DNA from: Flavobacterium piscis
Lineage (GTDB): Bacteria > Bacteroidota > Bacteroidia > Flavobacteriales > Flavobacteriaceae
DNA: 64,000 nt
Assembly: GCF_001686925.1 (NCBI RefSeq)
Contig: NZ_LVEN01000046.1
Span: forward strand, 62,001-126,000
Direction: 5' to 3'
Shown here: in pieces, positions 41,306 to 51,426 of the stretch
How the letters are laid out: every line of letters begins with the position of its first letter
How positions within the stretch are numbered: position 1 is the stretch's first letter
Translations under genes and position numbers: made by a program
The notes under the pieces: model-generated
What the model was told of the DNA's origin: nothing
What the model saw: the letters and a program-made list of their open reading frames with translations, nothing else
Databases searched by the model: none

Positions 41306-43963
41306 ATGACAAAACTATATTGCTATATCTTATTCTTCTCAACACTGATTCTATCTGGACAGCATCAGGAAGACAAAATATACAATGCAGTTGATGTTTT
41401 TGTTGCTCATCCTTCCGCGAAAGCGTTACAAAATTTAACCCATCTTGAAACTGCTTTTTGGAAAAATCCTAAACCAAAAACCAAAGACGAATTATTGGCC
41501 ATTGTGGTTTTGAACTGTAATAAAGCGTATTATGAAAACCAATTTGGGCAAACCGAAAAAGCGATTGCGAGTTACGAGAAAGCCTGGCAGGTTTATCAGA
41601 AAAACAAACTTGGCGATTACGATATTATTGAGTTTTGCCTGAAACCTTTAGGCAATTTATATACTATTTTAGGCGATTATGAAAGTGCCGAAAATACCAT
41701 TAAGCAATACTTTTTCATTATAAATACTTCCAAAAATTATCCTGATGCTCAAAGGCAAAAGTTTGCTGCGATTTTGAATTTATCGAATGTGTATCAGAGT
41801 TCCGGGAAGATTTCTCTGGCGATTGAATTATTAGAAAGTACTCTAAAAACAGAAAAATTATCGAATTCTCAGAAAGGGATTTTATTGAATAATCTGGGGA
41901 ATAGTTACATCCTGAGCTCAGCTGGAAATTTAATGCATCCTGAAATCTATCAAAAAGCTGAAAATGCTTTTGAGTCTGCCATAAATTATCTGAAAAATGA
42001 AAAACAACAATCAGAAACTTTATCCAATTCTTATCGAAATCTGGCAACGCTCAATCGTCAGAGACAACAATTTGATATCGCTGCTTCTTATTTAGCAAAA
42101 GCAGAAAAACTATTTTTAGAGATCCCGAATCAACAGCCTCGAAAATTGGCAAAACTATATTATGAAAAGGCATTATTACTTTTTGATGAAACAAAATATG
42201 ATGAAAGCGAGAAACAGATTCAGGTTATTTTTAAAATTTTAATTCCGAATTACAATTCAAAAAATAATCTTCCTAATCAGAATCAGTTGTATGCAGAAAC
42301 GGTTTTAATTGATGTTTTAGATTTACAGTCCGAATTATTCTTTAAACAAAATCAGCTCAAAAAAGCTCTTGAAGCATTTAGTCTTTCTTTTCATATCGAA
42401 GATCTATTCATAAATGGTTTGGTCTATGAAAACTCTAAAATTATTACCCAGATCAGGGCGAGAAATCGAACTGAAAAATGTCTTTTGATTTATGATCGAT
42501 TGTATCAGGAAGAAAACAAGTTGCAGTATTTAAAAGAGGCTTTTCAAATGGCTGAAAAAACCAAATCCGGAATATTAAAAAGCTATCGTTCGAATATTAA
42601 AAGCGCTTCCGCGAAAGAAAAACAAATGATACAGCAATTTCAAAATGTCAATAACACTATTATAAAAGAACAGCAAAAAGGAGATTTGGCTAATATTTCA
42701 AGAATAAATCAGCTTATAAAAGAACAAAATGAACTGATGCTTTCGCTGAAGAAAATGCAGTCTGAAAACCCGGATTATATTCCTGAAAATTGCGATATAA
42801 AGTCTTTGTTTTCAAAACTGGAAAAAGATAAAGCCGTTATGGTCTATTATTTTATGGGAAATGAAAATTTGTTTTATTTCACTTTACAAAATAACAGAAT
42901 CAATTTTAGTCATTTTTATACGGCACATAGATCCATGCTCGAAATTGTAAAATTTATTGATTATTTTAATGGCGCAGATGCGATTACCAACGATATTTCC
43001 GGCTATAATTATTATGGAAAAAGAGTTTATGATTTATTGAAGTTACCTTCAAATGTGATCTACAAAAACCTCATCATTGTTCCTGATGGCATTTTGAATT
43101 TTCTTCCTTTTGAAGCTTTGATAACTCAGGAATCTTCTACAACAAATTTTGCCAAAATGCATTATTTGTTGAATGATTTCAAGATTGGATATAATAATTC
43201 GGCTAACAATTATCTGAATTCAAAACCTGTTTTAAAATCTGAAAAAACTGTTTTGGGGATTTTTCCGGTTTTCGAAAAAACAGCTTTTGAGTTGAGTTAT
43301 TCGAAAAAGGAACTGGAATCTATTCAAAGTAATTTCAAAGGAAAATATTTAGAAAATGCAGACGCAAGTTTTTCAAATTTTAAAATTAATGCCAACCAAT
43401 ATTCGATTTTGCATTTAAGTACACATGCCTCTTCGGGCGATATTGAAACTCCGGCAAGCATTAAATTTTACGATCAGGAAATCTTATATTCTGAATTGTA
43501 CAACCTCAACATCAATCCTGATTTGGTGGTTTTAAGTGCGTGCGAAACCGGAATTGGTAAACTCTATAAAGCCGAAGGTGCGATGAGCGTAGCAAGAGGT
43601 TTTCAGTTTGCCGGAGCACAAAATCTACTGTTTTCTTTATGGAAGGTAAACGATTATACGACATCGGTTTTTATGGCAGATTTTTATAAAAACATTAAAA
43701 ATGACGTTCCTTATTTTGAGGCCAATACGAATGCAAAACTTGCTTTTTTACAGGATAAGTCAATCCCCAACACAAAGAAATCACCTTATTACTGGAGCTC
43801 TTTTGTGTATTATGGATCTATTTCGGCAGAAGAAAAATCAGCGAATTATATCTATTACATCATTAGTTTATTGACTGTAATTGGTTTATTTTTGGTTTTC
43901 AATCCCTATCGAAAATGGAAAATCTTCACGAAGTTCTCAAAAAAGAGAGATACAAAAAAATAA
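41306..43963 (+). CDS. TPR-CHAT caspase-like protease
   Basis: An 885-aa protein (ATG at 41306, which starts a signal peptide MTKLYCYILFFSTLILSGQ). TPR units run from about 50 to 400. The C-terminal CHAT domain, a clan CD protease related to caspases and separases, has the dyad His707 (LHLSTHASSG) and Cys746 (VVLSACETG), followed by the conserved EGAMSVARGFQFAGAQNLLFSLW. A transmembrane helix closes the protein (IYYIISLLTVIGLFLVF) before a basic tail. So the protease domain should face the periplasm. Substrate unknown. Its 3' end overlaps the retropepsin gene by 49 bp. Confidence 0.88.
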   Translation: MTKLYCYILFFSTLILSGQHQEDKIYNAVDVFVAHPSAKALQNLTHLETAFWKNPKPKTKDELLAIVVLNCNKAYYENQFGQTEKAIASYEKAWQVYQKNKLGDYDIIEFCLKPLGNLYTILGDYESAENTIKQYFFIINTSKNYPDAQRQKFAAILNLSNVYQSSGKISLAIELLESTLKTEKLSNSQKGILLNNLGNSYILSSAGNLMHPEIYQKAENAFESAINYLKNEKQQSETLSNSYRNLATLNRQRQQFDIAASYLAKAEKLFLEIPNQQPRKLAKLYYEKALLLFDETKYDESEKQIQVIFKILIPNYNSKNNLPNQNQLYAETVLIDVLDLQSELFFKQNQLKKALEAFSLSFHIEDLFINGLVYENSKIITQIRARNRTEKCLLIYDRLYQEENKLQYLKEAFQMAEKTKSGILKSYRSNIKSASAKEKQMIQQFQNVNNTIIKEQQKGDLANISRINQLIKEQNELMLSLKKMQSENPDYIPENCDIKSLFSKLEKDKAVMVYYFMGNENLFYFTLQNNRINFSHFYTAHRSMLEIVKFIDYFNGADAITNDISGYNYYGKRVYDLLKLPSNVIYKNLIIVPDGILNFLPFEALITQESSTTNFAKMHYLLNDFKIGYNNSANNYLNSKPVLKSEKTVLGIFPVFEKTAFELSYSKKELESIQSNFKGKYLENADASFSNFKINANQYSILHLSTHASSGDIETPASIKFYDQEILYSELYNLNINPDLVVLSACETGIGKLYKAEGAMSVARGFQFAGAQNLLFSLWKVNDYTTSVFMADFYKNIKNDVPYFEANTNAKLAFLQDKSIPNTKKSPYYWSSFVYYGSISAEEKSANYIYYIISLLTVIGLFLVFNPYRKWKIFTKFSKKRDTKK

Positions 43964-44355
43964 AATTCAAAGTTATCAAGACACAACATCTTTTAATAAA
44001 AGCCAAAATAAATGACGTTTCAGGAAATTTTATTTTAGATACAGGAGCTTCAAATTCGTGTGTAGGATTTGAAAGTATAGAACGTTTTGAACTGAATGCC
44101 AAAAAATCCAAAACTAGAGCTTCGGGAGCCGGAGGAACAGGAATGAAAACGCAAATTTCGTCTCATAATAAATTACAACTTGGCAGCTGGAAAAATCAGG
44201 ATTTCAATCTGGTTATTTTTGATCTTTCGCATGTAAATGAAGCTTTAGAAGCCCACAAAGCAAAAGCTGTTCACGGTATTATTGGTGCTGATGTTTTATT
44301 GGAAGGAAAAGCGATTATTGATTATTATAATCATTATTTGTATTTGAAATTATAA
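43915..44355 (+). CDS. Retropepsin-like aspartic protease
   Basis: A 146-aa single-domain aspartic protease fold. The catalytic motif is NFILDTGASNSCV (Asp42 in DTGAS), the flap region follows, and HGIIGADVLLEGKAIIDY is the hydrophobic-Gly motif near the end. Such proteins work as homodimers. There is no signal peptide, so it is likely cytoplasmic. It starts inside the CHAT gene (49 bp overlap, another frame), so translational coupling is likely and the two proteases may belong to one pathway. Confidence 0.85.
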   Translation: MENLHEVLKKERYKKIKFKVIKTQHLLIKAKINDVSGNFILDTGASNSCVGFESIERFELNAKKSKTRASGAGGTGMKTQISSHNKLQLGSWKNQDFNLVIFDLSHVNEALEAHKAKAVHGIIGADVLLEGKAIIDYYNHYLYLKL

Positions 44356-44387
44356 AATTCCAAATTCCAAATCTGAAAAAATTCAAT

Positions 44388-44429
44388 AAAAAAATCCCAA
44401 ACTCCTTAATCGGAATTTGGGATTTTTTT
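44388..44429. terminator. Bidirectional terminator
   Basis: A 14-bp stem AAAAAAATCCCAAA/TTTGGGATTTTTTT with a 14-nt loop, between the convergent retropepsin and RND genes. AATTCCAAATTCC words surround it. Confidence 0.85.
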
Positions 44430-44483
44430 AGCTTTAAATTCCTCCAAAAAACTGGAATTTGGAATTTTTTATATTGGAATTTC

Positions 44484-47400
44484 TTAATGCGTATGTTTAG
44501 GATTAAAACCATCTTCACTAACCTCTGTTGGCGTATAATCAGCAACCATTTCAGCTTCGTAATCGATTTTTTCTCCTTTGCTCACTCTGGCAATAATTTT
44601 CTCCATGATGTTATAAATAACAGGAACTACGATCAGGGTTAAGAATAAAGAAGAAATTAATCCTCCGATAATTACCCATGCTAATCCGTTTTTCCATTCA
44701 GCTCCTGCTCCGGATGCTAATGCAATTGGGAACATACCAAATACCATCGCAATTGTTGTCATCAGGATCGGACGTAAACGAGCGTGATTCGCCTGAATTA
44801 ATGCATTTCTTATCGATTCTCCAGCTGCTCTTCTTTGGTTGGTGTAATCGACAAGCATGATCGCATTCTTACACACCAGACCAATTAACATGATAATACC
44901 CAGAATGGTAAAGATATTTAATGAGTTGTTTGTTAAAGCCAGTGCTAACATCGCCCCGATAAAAGAAAGCGGAATAGCAAACAATACTACAAACGGGTGA
45001 ACGAAACTGTCGTACAAACTCACCATTACTAAGTAAACCAAAATAATTGCGGCTAATAAAGCGATTCCTAAAGTACCAAATCCTTCAGATTGGTTCTCCT
45101 GGTCACCACCCCAGATATAATTTACTCCGGCTGGTTTTTTCAGCTTGTCTAATTTAACCTGCCATTGTTGTACAATTGTTCCAGAAGGAACCCCAACGTT
45201 TTGTCCTTTTACCGTTACAGAGGCAGATTTATCTCTACGCTCTAACTGGCTAGGTCCTGAACCTTCTGTAATATCTGCAAATTGAGATAACTTAATTTGT
45301 TGTCCCGCAGCATTTACAAAAATCAAATTACTAACGTCAGTAATACTTTTTCTGTCGAAAGCGTTGTATCTGATATTGATATCGTATTCGTATTCACCAG
45401 CTCTGTATTTACCATCTGTATTTCCGCTAAAAGCAGTTTGCATGGTTAAACCCACTGTTTGAAGTGTCAACCCTAAAGCAGCCATTTTATCACGATCTAC
45501 TTTAACGTTGATTTCAGGGTTTCCGTCTTCAACCGTTAATTTAATCTCTGTTGTTCCAGGAATTGTGCGTAATTCAGCTTCAGCTAATTTAGCAAATGCC
45601 ATAGCACTTTCTGTAGATGGACCTGTTACGATTAATCCTAACGTAGCATCTTCAGCAGTTCCTAAAATACCTACGGGAACGGTTTTTACTTTTGCTCCAA
45701 CCAATACTTTTTCAAGTTTACGTTTGATTTTTGCTGCGTAAACGTTAGCATCATCAGTACGATCTTTTTGTTCGATCATTTTTACGTCAATCTCTGCTTT
45801 GTAAGCTGTAGCCTGTGATGCTCCAAAACCTTCAGAAGTTTGTCCTACGGTTGTAATTTGACTGTGAACGTATTCCTGAGCTTTTAAATAAGCTTCGGCT
45901 TTTTGCGTCATGAAGTTCGTTTGTTCTAATGAAGCATCTTTCGGCATTTCGATTTGAACCAAGAACTCTCCACTATCAGAAGAAGCGAAAAATTCACCTC
46001 CAATGAAACCTCCACCCATTAATCCTATTGTAGATCCGAAGAATAATACAAGAACGACCGCAAGAGTTTTAAAATAATGATCTAAACACCATGTTAACAA
46101 CTCAGAAACCCAGTTGGTAAAACGTGTTAAATAACTTTCGAAGCCTAGAATTACTCTTCCGAAAACATTTTTCCCTTCAATATGCTCTAATTTACCATAA
46201 CGAGATGATAACCACGGAATGATTGTAAACGAAGCTAAAAGTGATAATAATGTTGATATAATTACGGTAACACAAAATTGTGTAATAATATTAGAAACCA
46301 AACCAGAACTCATCGCGATAGGCAAGAACACCACCACAATTACTAATGTAATCGACGTTACTGTTCCACCAATTTCGGCAGTTCCGTCATAAGAGGCACG
46401 AATTCGACTTTTACCCATCTCCATGTGCCTGTAAATATTCTCGAGGACCACAATCGCATCATCGACCAGAATACCTACCACCAGAGAAAGTCCTAATAAA
46501 CTCATTAAGTTCAAAGTGTATCCCATTAAATAAATACCAATAAAAGTAGCAATTAACGATGCCGGAATAGAAACCATTACGATCAACGAGTTTCTAATAC
46601 TGTGTAGGAAGAACAACATTACAAATGCTACCAAAACTACCGCAATTAATAAATCGTGTACTACAGAATCTGCAGCTTCAAGAGTAAAAACAGTACTGTC
46701 TTTTGCAACTTCAAGTTTTAACTGATTTACTTTATAATCTTTTTCAAGAACTGCAATTGTTTTTAATAATTGCTCACTTACCGCTACGGCATTCGCATCA
46801 GATTGTTTTACAATTTGTAAAACGATGGCACTTTTTTGATCTACACGTGATATTTTTTCAGCAATTTTTTGAGTATCCTGAACATCTGCAATATCACTTA
46901 AACGAATCTGAATTCCGTTTTGAGAAGAAACTACTAAATTTCTTAATTCTTCAACACTTTTATATTTACCCGCTAAACGAATTAATATTTTTTGATTACG
47001 GGTCTGAACGTTTCCTGTTGGGAAATCTAAATTTGAGGTTAAAATAGTTTGTTGTACTTGAGGCACAGACAAATTATAACCCTGCATTTTTATCGCATCA
47101 AGATTCACCTGAATTTCACGTTCTGAACCACCAATGATATTTACCTGAGCAACACCTTGTACACGGGATAAAATAGGAGCAATTTTTTTGTCAATTAAGT
47201 CATAAAATGCTGCTTCGTCCATTTTTCCGTTGGCACCCAATGTCATAATTGGTAAATCACTCAGCGAGAACTTGGTTAGTGCCGGCGTTTTTACATCGTC
47301 CGGTAAATCACTAATAATCGCGTTTATTTTACGCTGTGCATCATTTAGAGAGAAATCGACTTTTGCGTTTGATGTTAATGTAATCGAAACAATAGATAAA

Positions 47401-47660
47401 CTTTCGTAAGATTTCGAGTCAATTTTCTTTACATTCTCCAGAGATGCAATCGCATCCTCTATTTTCTTGGTTACGGTATTCTCTACCTCACTTGGAGAAG
47501 CTCCAGGATAAATTGTAGAAATGGTAATAACATTTTGTTCAAATTTCGGGATCAGCTCATAGCCTAACTGGCTGTAGCTAAACAATCCACCAAGTGTTAG
47601 AATTGTAAACAATACAATTACCAACGACGGACGTTTTATGGATATTTCGGCTAATTTCAT
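44484..47660 (-). CDS. RND efflux permease (HAE1-like)
   Basis: A 1058-aa inner-membrane proton/drug antiporter of the AcrB type. It starts MKLAEISIKRPSLVIVLFTI and has the two-fold repeat of 1+5 helices and large periplasmic loops. The helix-4 stretch GILVDDAIVVLENIYRHMEMG carries the proton-relay aspartates, and GxFPIALASGAGAEW lies near the C-terminus. It is last in the tetR-tolC-MFP-RND operon. The His-rich C-terminal end (NPKHTH) is unusual but short. Confidence 0.95.
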   Translation of the reverse strand: MKLAEISIKRPSLVIVLFTILTLGGLFSYSQLGYELIPKFEQNVITISTIYPGASPSEVENTVTKKIEDAIASLENVKKIDSKSYESLSIVSITLTSNAKVDFSLNDAQRKINAIISDLPDDVKTPALTKFSLSDLPIMTLGANGKMDEAAFYDLIDKKIAPILSRVQGVAQVNIIGGSEREIQVNLDAIKMQGYNLSVPQVQQTILTSNLDFPTGNVQTRNQKILIRLAGKYKSVEELRNLVVSSQNGIQIRLSDIADVQDTQKIAEKISRVDQKSAIVLQIVKQSDANAVAVSEQLLKTIAVLEKDYKVNQLKLEVAKDSTVFTLEAADSVVHDLLIAVVLVAFVMLFFLHSIRNSLIVMVSIPASLIATFIGIYLMGYTLNLMSLLGLSLVVGILVDDAIVVLENIYRHMEMGKSRIRASYDGTAEIGGTVTSITLVIVVVFLPIAMSSGLVSNIITQFCVTVIISTLLSLLASFTIIPWLSSRYGKLEHIEGKNVFGRVILGFESYLTRFTNWVSELLTWCLDHYFKTLAVVLVLFFGSTIGLMGGGFIGGEFFASSDSGEFLVQIEMPKDASLEQTNFMTQKAEAYLKAQEYVHSQITTVGQTSEGFGASQATAYKAEIDVKMIEQKDRTDDANVYAAKIKRKLEKVLVGAKVKTVPVGILGTAEDATLGLIVTGPSTESAMAFAKLAEAELRTIPGTTEIKLTVEDGNPEINVKVDRDKMAALGLTLQTVGLTMQTAFSGNTDGKYRAGEYEYDINIRYNAFDRKSITDVSNLIFVNAAGQQIKLSQFADITEGSGPSQLERRDKSASVTVKGQNVGVPSGTIVQQWQVKLDKLKKPAGVNYIWGGDQENQSEGFGTLGIALLAAIILVYLVMVSLYDSFVHPFVVLFAIPLSFIGAMLALALTNNSLNIFTILGIIMLIGLVCKNAIMLVDYTNQRRAAGESIRNALIQANHARLRPILMTTIAMVFGMFPIALASGAGAEWKNGLAWVIIGGLISSLFLTLIVVPVIYNIMEKIIARVSKGEKIDYEAEMVADYTPTEVSEDGFNPKHTH

Positions 47661-47731
47661 ATATTTTGCTTTAGGCTGTAGGCTTTAGGCAATAAGCTCA
47701 ATGCTTATGGCGTCTGGCTTAATGCTTTAAA

Positions 47732-48799
47732 TTATTTAATAATTTCTACAGTATTACCGTCTTGTAAGTTAATTTGACCTGTAACAATTACAGTTTCTCC
47801 GTCAGATAATCCTTTGATAATTTCCACCTGATCTCCTAAAATTCTTCCTGCAGTTACTTTTCTTAATTTTGCAATACCATTTTCAACTACAAAAATCTCG
47901 TTGCTGCTCACACTTCCTACGAAAGCATTTCTTGGCACAACCATAAGTTGTTGTTTTTGTTGGTTTGATGCAAAGTTTGCCGTTCCGTACATACCCGCTT
48001 TAAGGTCGTTGTTTACATTATTTGTAATTTCAATTTCAACCGGAAAATTTAAAGTCTCATCTGCTTTTGCAGCAATAAAAGTAATTTTTCCAGAGAACGT
48101 TTTATCAGGATAAACACTTGCTGTTACATTAATAGTATTTCCAACTTTTAAACTTGCAACCTGATTTTCGTTTACTGTAACTACTAATTTTAATTTAGAA
48201 ACGTTTACGATATCAAACAAAGCAGTTGCTGGCATTCCAGTCAAGATAGATCCCGGCTCAATGTATTTTTTGTTGATGAATCCGCTAATAGGAGCTTTTA
48301 CTCTTGTATCTCCAACATTAATGTTGGCTTGTGTTAAGCTAGACTGCGCATTGGTTAATGCTAATTTTGCCTGATCTAATTGTTGTTTTGTAACACCACC
48401 CGTTTTAAAAGCATTTTCGTAACGGCTGTAATCAGATTTTGCATTTTGGTAAACAGCCTGAGCTTGTTGTGCGCTTACATTGATTACATCACCTCTCATT
48501 GTCAATAAAGTCTGACCTACTTTTACGTAATCTCCTTCTTTAGCCAAAACACTAATTACTTTTCCTGATTTTTCAGCAGAGAAAGTCAATTGTTGAATAG
48601 GCTGGAAATTTCCGTTTGCAACGAAATCCAATGAAACTTCTTCTGTTTTTACAGGAGATACTTTTACTGAAACTGCAGCATTTTTTTCTGCTACGATATC
48701 TGTTTTTTCTTTATTCTCTTTCTTATTATTATTTAAGACATATCCAATCACACCCAGTGCTGCGATTATGATTACGATTGTTAAAATAGTTTTCTTCAT
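47732..48799 (-). CDS. RND periplasmic adaptor (MFP)
   Basis: A 355-aa membrane-fusion protein that bridges the RND pump and the TolC-like channel. It has an N-terminal membrane anchor (about 5-23), lipoyl halves (KVISVLAKEGDYVKVGQTLL and TRVKAPISGFINKKYIEPGS), a short alpha-hairpin between them (AVYQNAKSDYSRYENAFKTG), and a beta-barrel and membrane-proximal domain. It lies 71 bp before the pump gene and 9 bp after tolC. Confidence 0.94.
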   Translation of the reverse strand: MKKTILTIVIIIAALGVIGYVLNNNKKENKEKTDIVAEKNAAVSVKVSPVKTEEVSLDFVANGNFQPIQQLTFSAEKSGKVISVLAKEGDYVKVGQTLLTMRGDVINVSAQQAQAVYQNAKSDYSRYENAFKTGGVTKQQLDQAKLALTNAQSSLTQANINVGDTRVKAPISGFINKKYIEPGSILTGMPATALFDIVNVSKLKLVVTVNENQVASLKVGNTINVTASVYPDKTFSGKITFIAAKADETLNFPVEIEITNNVNNDLKAGMYGTANFASNQQKQQLMVVPRNAFVGSVSSNEIFVVENGIAKLRKVTAGRILGDQVEIIKGLSDGETVIVTGQINLQDGNTVEIIK

Positions 48800-48808
48800 T
48801 TTGTTTAG

Positions 48809-50143
48809 TTATTTAATAAGAGTTTTAAGTTCGCCTTTTGATTTGATTAGTGCTACTTCGGCAATTTTGTAATTCAAGACTGCTCTGGTATAGTTATTTT
48901 GAGCTTCAAGTGATGCATTTTCAGCATCTAACAAATCTGTTAATGATGCTAATCCCTGAAGGTAATTGTTTTTTGTATTGCTTAAGATCTCAATCGCCAG
49001 ACGCATATTTTCTTTTTGATTATTGATAGTAATAAGGTTATTATCAATTTGAGCCATTGCATTTCTGTAATCTAAATCAAGCGAAAGTTTCGTGTCTTTG
49101 ATATCTTCCTGAAGCGATCTGATTTCTACATCGGCTTGTCTTACTTTGGCACGAGTTCCAAATCCTGTAAAGATTGGCACATGTAGATTTAACCCAATTG
49201 CAGAGAAATCTGACCAATACACACCATCTGATGGTTTTGCAAACCAAGGCATTTGCGGCCCCTGACCAATATAATTGTAACCAGCAGATAAAGAAAGTGT
49301 TGGATAATATCCTGCTTCAACAGCTTTTTTATTGTACACTAAAAGCTCTTCTTGTTTTTTCAAAAGAAGGTATTCTGTTCTGTTTTCTGTGTTTGGTACT
49401 TCGGTTAGTGCAGCAGGAACAACTTCAAATTCTTCTTTTGGAATCTCGATTTGAGCTTCAATAGGCATTCCCATATAAAACTTCAAAGCATTTTCCTGTA
49501 ATGTAATTTGATTTTTTACTTGCTGACGTTCTGTATCAATATTCGACATTTTAACTACGATACGGTCTAAGTCAATTTTTTTCGCCAAACCGTTATCAAA
49601 TTGTCCTTTTACAATGTCACGAACTTTAGTCGTATTAACATAACTGCTATCTAATAAAACCAATCTTTCACGCTGTACGTAAACTGAGTAGTAATTGTTG
49701 GCCACTCTTTCTATTACCTGCTCTTCAGTCAACTGATCGTTTATTTGATAAAATTCACGAGTAGATCTTGCCGCTCTTAATCCTGTAAAAACAGATTGAT
49801 CAAAGATTGTCTGAGTCAATGAAACCCCTGCAGTTGAAGTCCATTTTTGACCAAATGCTGCCTGAATCGTAGTTCCCGGCGCACCAAATCCTGCTCCGTC
49901 AATAACTGTAGTCTGAATTACAGGATTGTAAGTTAAATTTCCGTTTGCAGAAATCTGAGGCAACGCTCTTGAACGTATTTCCTGAATTTTATACTCACTA
50001 TTTTCAACCTGTAATTTTGCTTTTTTTGCATCGGCTTTGTTTTCAAGCGCGTATACAACTGCATCTTTTAGGGTTAGTGTTTTGACTTGTGCGTTGGCAG
50101 ACAAGCCAATTGAACACAAAAATATAAGAATTATTCGTTTCAT
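48809..50143 (-). CDS. TolC-family outer-membrane channel
   Basis: A 444-aa outer-membrane efflux protein with signal MKRIILIFLCSIGLSANAQ. The two long coiled-coil repeats of the OEP family are visible, each led by an LTLKDAVVYALEN or KAVEAGYYPTLSLSAGYNY type block. It completes the tripartite pump with the adaptor and RND genes. It begins 10 bp after tetR. Confidence 0.93.
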   Translation of the reverse strand: MKRIILIFLCSIGLSANAQVKTLTLKDAVVYALENKADAKKAKLQVENSEYKIQEIRSRALPQISANGNLTYNPVIQTTVIDGAGFGAPGTTIQAAFGQKWTSTAGVSLTQTIFDQSVFTGLRAARSTREFYQINDQLTEEQVIERVANNYYSVYVQRERLVLLDSSYVNTTKVRDIVKGQFDNGLAKKIDLDRIVVKMSNIDTERQQVKNQITLQENALKFYMGMPIEAQIEIPKEEFEVVPAALTEVPNTENRTEYLLLKKQEELLVYNKKAVEAGYYPTLSLSAGYNYIGQGPQMPWFAKPSDGVYWSDFSAIGLNLHVPIFTGFGTRAKVRQADVEIRSLQEDIKDTKLSLDLDYRNAMAQIDNNLITINNQKENMRLAIEILSNTKNNYLQGLASLTDLLDAENASLEAQNNYTRAVLNYKIAEVALIKSKGELKTLIK

Positions 50144-50153
50144 AGATTGATGA

Positions 50154-50753
50154 TTAAATTGTAATTTTTTTAAGTTGTTTTTCTAATTCCAGTATTCCTT
50201 TTTCAGTTGCCATAGCTCTTGTGTGGTATTCCAGTGCTTCTAATTCTATTTTTTGTGCTTCTCTTTCTGAGATAGTAGTTTCATTAATATGAAAAATCAG
50301 GGTATAATAAAATTTTACATATAAATCGATATTCAAATCCGGTCTGTACAAACCTTCATTGATTCCTTTTAAAATATTATCCCTAAAATAATGGTTGCAC
50401 TGATCTATCTCGTGCGTCATTATATTTTGATAGATTTCAGGATAATGTTTTTTTAACTGGTAAAGAGGCGAAGTGTCCGCTGCATTTTTAAACATGTCAC
50501 GAAACATCTCTCTAATTTCAAAATTCTCATGAATAGCGTTATAGTCTTTCGCAACGATAGTGTCAATAACTTCATGTACTTGTTGATGAACGGTCGAAGT
50601 ACTTTCTTCGATCAGAACTTCTTTATTACAAAAATATTTATAAATGGTTTTTTTCGAAATACACATTTCACCTGCTATATCGTCCATCGTAACACTCTTA
50701 AAACCAAGTTTTAAAAATAACTCACTTGCTTTTGATATAATTTTCTCTTTCAT
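50154..50753 (-). CDS. TetR-family repressor of the efflux operon
   Basis: A 199-aa TetR regulator (ATG at 50753). The N-terminal HTH is KASELFLKLGFKSVTMDDIAGEMCISKKTIYKYF. The C-terminal ligand domain is helical. It is the first gene of the efflux operon and has its own operator GGAAACT-N14-AGTTTCC just upstream of the -7 box. Two more copies precede yceI, so its regulon covers both units. Ligand unknown. Confidence 0.93.
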   Translation of the reverse strand: MKEKIISKASELFLKLGFKSVTMDDIAGEMCISKKTIYKYFCNKEVLIEESTSTVHQQVHEVIDTIVAKDYNAIHENFEIREMFRDMFKNAADTSPLYQLKKHYPEIYQNIMTHEIDQCNHYFRDNILKGINEGLYRPDLNIDLYVKFYYTLIFHINETTISEREAQKIELEALEYHTRAMATEKGILELEKQLKKITI

Positions 50754-50774
50754 CTTAATTTTCAAATTGTATTA

Positions 50775-50814
50775 CAAATATACTTAGGAAACTAAAATCA
50801 GAAAAATAGTTTCC
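50775..50814 (-). promoter_or_regulatory. tetR promoter and operator
   Basis: The -7 box TATATTTG lies at 50775-50782. Four bases further upstream is the palindrome GGAAACT-N14-AGTTTCC (50787-50814), which fills the -33 to -7 spacer region. Confidence 0.8.
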
Positions 50815-50859
50815 GTAACATTTGTAATAATTTTACATTAATTTATTCATTATGTAAGA

Positions 50860-51381
50860 TTATATACTGAATTCTAAATTAGCAATCAGTTTAATATCTT
50901 TTCCTAAAGCTAAACCTCCGTTATGATTGAACGAATTATAATCTAAACCAAAATCCTGACGTTTGATATCTCCTTTTATTTCAAAAGCAACTTTTTTCTC
51001 GCCATTATAAGTGTTAACTCCAATAAACTCAGCATCAAGTTCTACTACTCTGGTTACATCTTTTATGGTTAAATCGCCTTTAAAGAAATTGATATTATTG
51101 TTTATTTTTTGAAAAGAAGTCGATTTAAAACTAATGATCGGATGTTCGTTTACATCAAAAAAGTCCTGAAGTTGTAAGTAGGTATCGATTTGTTGAAAAC
51201 TATCCTTTTTGTTATTGATATCTAAAGAAAACTCAACCGATGCATCTTCAATTTCATTGTCTTCGATGTTCACATAACCATCAAATTTATTTGTAGTTCC
51301 TCCCATGTAAGCAATTATCGAATGTCTCATTTTAATTAAAACATCTGATTGGCTAGAATCTAAGGTCCATGTTGTTTTCAT
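50860..51381 (-). CDS. YceI-family protein
   Basis: A 173-aa lipocalin-like beta-barrel of the YceI family: WTLDSSQSDVLIKMRHSII at the start, then ASVEFSLDINN, EHPIISFKSTSF, DLTIKDVTRVVELD and FGLDYN. The family binds polyisoprenoid or amphiphilic ligands. There is no signal peptide here, unlike E. coli YceI, so it may be cytoplasmic. Operators shared with tetR show that it belongs to the efflux regulon. A polyprenyl synthetase gene diverges from it, consistent with an isoprenoid ligand. Confidence 0.9.
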   Translation of the reverse strand: MKTTWTLDSSQSDVLIKMRHSIIAYMGGTTNKFDGYVNIEDNEIEDASVEFSLDINNKKDSFQQIDTYLQLQDFFDVNEHPIISFKSTSFQKINNNINFFKGDLTIKDVTRVVELDAEFIGVNTYNGEKKVAFEIKGDIKRQDFGLDYNSFNHNGGLALGKDIKLIANLEFSI

Positions 51382-51426
51382 AAATATTTGATTTTAGTGA
51401 ATTTATAAATCATTAAAAGTTCCAAC

